Shown: piece after piece, positions 63,507-64,000 of the stretch | Layout of the letters: the number at the start of each line of letters is the position of its first letter | Position numbering within the stretch: the first letter of the stretch is position 1 | Source: JAWKWH01 sp963669285 | Lineage (GTDB): Bacteria > Pseudomonadota > Alphaproteobacteria > Rhizobiales > Rhizobiaceae | Length of the DNA: 64,000 nucleotides | Assembly (NCBI GenBank): GCA_963669285.2 | Contig: CAXXSI010000014.1 | Location: forward strand, 630,952-694,951 | Direction of reading: 5' to 3' | Program-made: the position numbers and the translations under genes | The notes under the pieces: generated by a model | Databases searched by the model: none | Seen by the model: the letters and a program-made list of their open reading frames with translations, nothing else | Told to the model about the DNA's origin: nothing

Positions 63507-64000
63507 CTAATTCCCTGATCGGCGTTTTGTGAATTCCGATTTGGAGAGGCCGTATTTCTGCATCTTCTCGTAAAGCGATTTGCGTGACAGACCGAGCGCT
63601 TCATGGGTTTCCTTCAAAACGCCGTCGCGGGCCGCCAACTCTGCGGCAATCACCTTCTTTTCGTAAGCGGCAATCCGTTCGGACAGTTTTTGCTGGGTAT
63701 TCTGAGAAAGCACGTCATCCTGGTCGCTCAAACCAAGGACAAAACGATCTGCCTCGTTTCTCAATTGGCGGACATTGCCGGGCCAGTCCCGTTCGCCGAT
63801 ATTGGCGAGAAGCGCGGTTGGAATATCGGGAAATCGCGCCGATAACGACGGGCAGCCTCATTGGCAAGCTGAATGAACAGCCGGGGAATATCCTCACGCC
63901 GCTCCGCCAGGGACGGTATCGCAATTTTGATGCGCCCAAGCCGATAATAAAGATCCTCACGGAAGCGACCGGCCCGCGCCGCGCTCTCCAAATCCAGTTT
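63507..64000 (-). pseudogene. DctD-like sigma-54-dependent response regulator, 3' part, with one frameshift; cut by window edge
   Basis: The C-terminal part of an NtrC-family AAA+ activator. From the right edge: FREDLYYRLGRIKIAIPSLA and ERREDIPRLFIQLANEAARR, belonging to the AAA+ domain, then a break near 63829 where one base is missing (GATTTCCCGATATT for expected DFPDIP), then ERDWPGNVRQLRNEADRFVL in a new frame and the Fis-type helix-turn-helix EALGLSRKSLYEKMQKYGLS. A functional copy would run off the window to the right. Gene order (dctD just upstream of dctPQM) fits control of the transporter. Confidence 0.85.

Noticed and set aside
1..64000. tRNA/rRNA genes, CRISPR arrays, IS elements, prophage, integrase or restriction systems
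   Set aside because: None was recognised by eye in intergenic regions or among the proteins; tRNAscan and Infernal would be decisive for small RNAs.

Overview
The window is a chromosomal segment of an alphaproteobacterium, most likely order Hyphomicrobiales (Rhizobiales). This is inferred from gene content and order: rpmI-rplT-pheS, a Suv3-like helicase followed by an S4 protein, fdxA and carD, an RpoH2-type sigma factor beside lpxK-waaA-DUF374-DUF4170-cysQ-pmbA, and small proteins of alphaproteobacterial families (DUF2093, DUF2852, DUF4170). No tRNA, rRNA, CRISPR array, insertion sequence or prophage was recognised. Most of the window is well-packed housekeeping DNA.

Layout. 1-10.7 kb is mostly leftward: the 5' part of dnaK, a cell-wall hydrolase (rightward), a Gfo/Idh/MocA oxidoreductase, a DUF925 nucleotidyltransferase, NnrS, then rpmI-rplT-pheS-ASCH-GFA-GFA-pheT, in which three small genes sit between the two PheRS subunits. 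11-16.4 kb holds a phosphoethanolamine transferase and a pair for methylated-amine breakdown (an MttB-like methyltransferase without pyrrolysine and a DgcA/TMADH-like flavoenzyme). 17.0-17.7 kb is an unusual non-coding region with ten GANTC sites, a diverged 271-bp-period duplication and CtrA-like motifs. 17.7-29 kb carries the helicase, S4, fdxA, carD, an RraA-like protein, infC with an ATT start, several small proteins and rpoH2. 29-34.7 kb is a leftward lipid A/Kdo/CysQ/PmbA block. 34.9-40.7 kb holds a CPA2 antiporter, a MATE exporter, an aromatic-ring monooxygenase and an extradiol dioxygenase; all four are interrupted by small indels confined to about 36.37-39.85 kb. 40.7-55.6 kb has patatin, two M16 peptidases, rsmD, rluB, tadA, a DAO-family oxidase, a lipoprotein, ileS, two SDRs, ribF and a HAD phosphatase. 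55.9-60.1 kb has a solitary TadG/VWA protein and groES-groEL behind a perfect CIRCE. 60.2-64 kb is a TRAP transporter (dctPQM) with an adjoining DctD-like sigma-54 activator, a candidate -24/-12 promoter and a candidate upstream binding site.

Themes. Heat shock appears three times: dnaK with an RpoH-like promoter, rpoH2 itself, and groESL with both an RpoH/sigma-70-like promoter and the HrcA operator. Translation is heavily represented (pheST, rplT, rpmI, infC, ileS, rsmD, rluB, tadA). The least explained DNA is the 17.0-17.7 kb intergenic region, the paired dyads upstream of carD, and the interlocked inverted repeats ahead of ileS. The indel cluster at 36-40 kb looks more like a local sequence-quality problem than ordinary gene decay, because it crosses four genes on both strands and the reading frames can be stitched back to full-length proteins.
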